Assembly: GCF_900104305.1 (NCBI RefSeq)
Contig: NZ_FNJC01000002.1
Coordinates: forward strand, 310,001 to 374,000
Direction of reading: 5' to 3'
DNA from: Filomicrobium insigne
Lineage (GTDB): Bacteria > Pseudomonadota > Alphaproteobacteria > Rhizobiales > Hyphomicrobiaceae
DNA length: 64,000 nt
Within the stretch, counting starts at the first letter, position 1, and every line of letters starts with the position of its first letter. The notes under the pieces are model-generated. The model made no database searches and was not told the origin of the DNA. It saw nothing but the letters and a program-made list of their open reading frames with translations. Positions 63,321 through 64,000 of this stretch are shown in pieces. The translations under genes and the position numbers were made by a program.

Positions 63321-63621
63321 TTTAGCCGCGCCCGCCCCGCCGTTTACCGATCAAAATGAGCTCCACCCGGTCTTACGCGACGCCATTCAAACAGCCACTG
63401 AAAACAACGAACGACGCCGTGGAGCTGGCTAGACAGCTCTTGAACGGGACCGGAGTATAAACTATTTAACCATGTCCGGAACGGCGCCAGACACTCGGCT
63501 GACGTCCGTGTGGGCGGCGAGCCTTCGGAGAAGCGCTTGCGCTCCCGGGGCTCCCGCCCACTGCGTTCCGCTAAACCCTCGTTCCAACTAGAATCCGACG
63601 ATTTGATCCGCCGGCATCAAC
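63321..63621. other. Gap between holC and the last gene, with a structured element
   Basis: No gene visible. A G/C-rich imperfect stem (63510-63523 with 63547-63561) encloses a smaller hairpin AGCGC-TT-GCGCT (63532-63543). This could be a small RNA, a terminator remnant or an inverted repeat. The leucyl aminopeptidase gene that often adjoins holC is not here. Confidence 0.4.
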
Positions 63622-63936
63622 TCACTGATTGTTGGACTTCCGCCACTTCGAATATTCGCCGCGCGTCATATGACCTTCACGGTGCAATGCATCTGCACAC
63701 ACCCGCGATAAACGCTTGCCATTCGTACGCATGCAGCTGTCCAGCTTCTGCGATCCGACTTCGTAGCCATTGCACAAGCGACTGTAATCACCGCTGCACG
63801 CCACTTTCACGGCGTCCGAAACTTTTCGCGCCTCCGCACTGCCTACGAAGACCGCACTTGCAACGGCTAGTCCAGCAATCGCCAAACCCGCCGATCGGGC
63901 AAACTGCATCTTCGATAGAACTGCAAATATCTTCAT
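63622..63936 (-). CDS. Small secreted cysteine-rich protein
   Basis: A 104-residue protein with a signal peptide (to about 37, SAEARKV). The mature part has the cysteine spacing ACSGDYSRLCNGYE, then DSCMRTNGKRLSRVCADAL, which resembles the Cys-rich GLG1-type repeat found in secreted Rhizobiales proteins. AAAGGA lies about 11 bases before the ATG at 63936; a GTG eight codons earlier is an alternative. Function unknown. Its upstream region runs to the end of the window. Confidence 0.78.
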   Translation of the reverse strand: MKIFAVLSKMQFARSAGLAIAGLAVASAVFVGSAEARKVSDAVKVACSGDYSRLCNGYEVGSQKLDSCMRTNGKRLSRVCADALHREGHMTRGEYSKWRKSNNQ

Positions 63937-64000
63937 ATGGTGTCGATCCTTTACCTGCACCTGTTCTGACTTCGCATCGCCGGCACAATGCGAAGATCAC

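Noticed and set aside
1-64000. Search for mobile elements, CRISPR arrays, prophage genes or toxin-antitoxin pairs
   Set aside because: No transposase, integrase, direct-repeat array or recognisable toxin-antitoxin pair was seen; gene content and order look like stable core chromosome.

Overview
The window reads as ordinary chromosome from a GC-rich alphaproteobacterium of the order Hyphomicrobiales (Rhizobiales); a Hyphomicrobium-like genome is my best guess. The evidence is the gene content and order: a histone-deacetylase-family gene, xseB and dxs in a row; an aa3-oxidase subunit IV gene before a three-gene proton-translocating transhydrogenase (pntAA-pntAB-pntB); purEK beside rpsU; nadABC; uvrC-pgsA-moaD-moaE; rluD-rpoH; and the cell-cycle phosphotransferase gene chpT next to a DUF1134/EipA gene. 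I see no transposase, integrase, phage gene, CRISPR array or rRNA operon.

Layout. 1-7 kb: end of an unknown gene, a crotonase of enoyl-CoA-isomerase type, an unknown membrane protein, an SDR, an HDAC-family deacetylase, xseB and dxs. 7-14 kb: a secreted lysine-rich protein, cytochrome oxidase subunit IV, pntAA/AB/B with a hairpin pair in front of pntAA, then two membrane-anchored alpha/beta hydrolases flanking a secreted HExxH protein. 14-24 kb: rpsU, purEK, nadABC behind a promoter with two inverted-repeat operators, and ppdK. 24-35 kb: an M20 peptidase, RNase T2, several envelope proteins of unknown role, a TorF-like porin, an SDR, a glucosaminidase-domain protein, a ParB/sulfiredoxin-fold protein and a second crotonase. 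35-44 kb: uvrC, pgsA, moaDE, an AMIN/amidase_3 cell-wall amidase, a possible gene remnant, rpoH, rluD and tRNA-Glu(CTC). 44-53 kb: a haloacid dehalogenase, a methyltransferase, a LysR regulator, gltS, an MFS transporter, a GNAT enzyme and cydAB of the cyanide-insensitive type. 53-64 kb: a coiled-coil membrane protein, the EipA-like protein, chpT with a receiver protein, a FetAB-like ABC transporter, a run of small secreted proteins, a cold-shock protein, rlmJ, holC and a secreted Cys-rich protein.

How the genes fit together. NAD metabolism is well represented: nadABC makes the nicotinate nucleotide de novo and PntAB couples NADH to NADPH through the proton gradient. Cytochrome bd and the aa3 subunit belong to the respiratory chain. 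ChpT, EipA, the amidase and the glucosaminidase point to envelope growth and division. DNA repair and replication are represented by XseB, UvrC and HolC.

Most interesting for follow-up: three small secreted proteins at 59-61 kb that share a C-terminal C-x6-C signature; twin operators before nadA; a hairpin plus intrinsic terminator just inside the pntAA leader; holC, whose conserved N-terminus lies upstream of every ATG/GTG/TTG; and long low-complexity insertions in UvrC and the EipA-like protein. I cannot point to a clearly new multi-gene system; the small-secreted-protein cluster is the nearest candidate.
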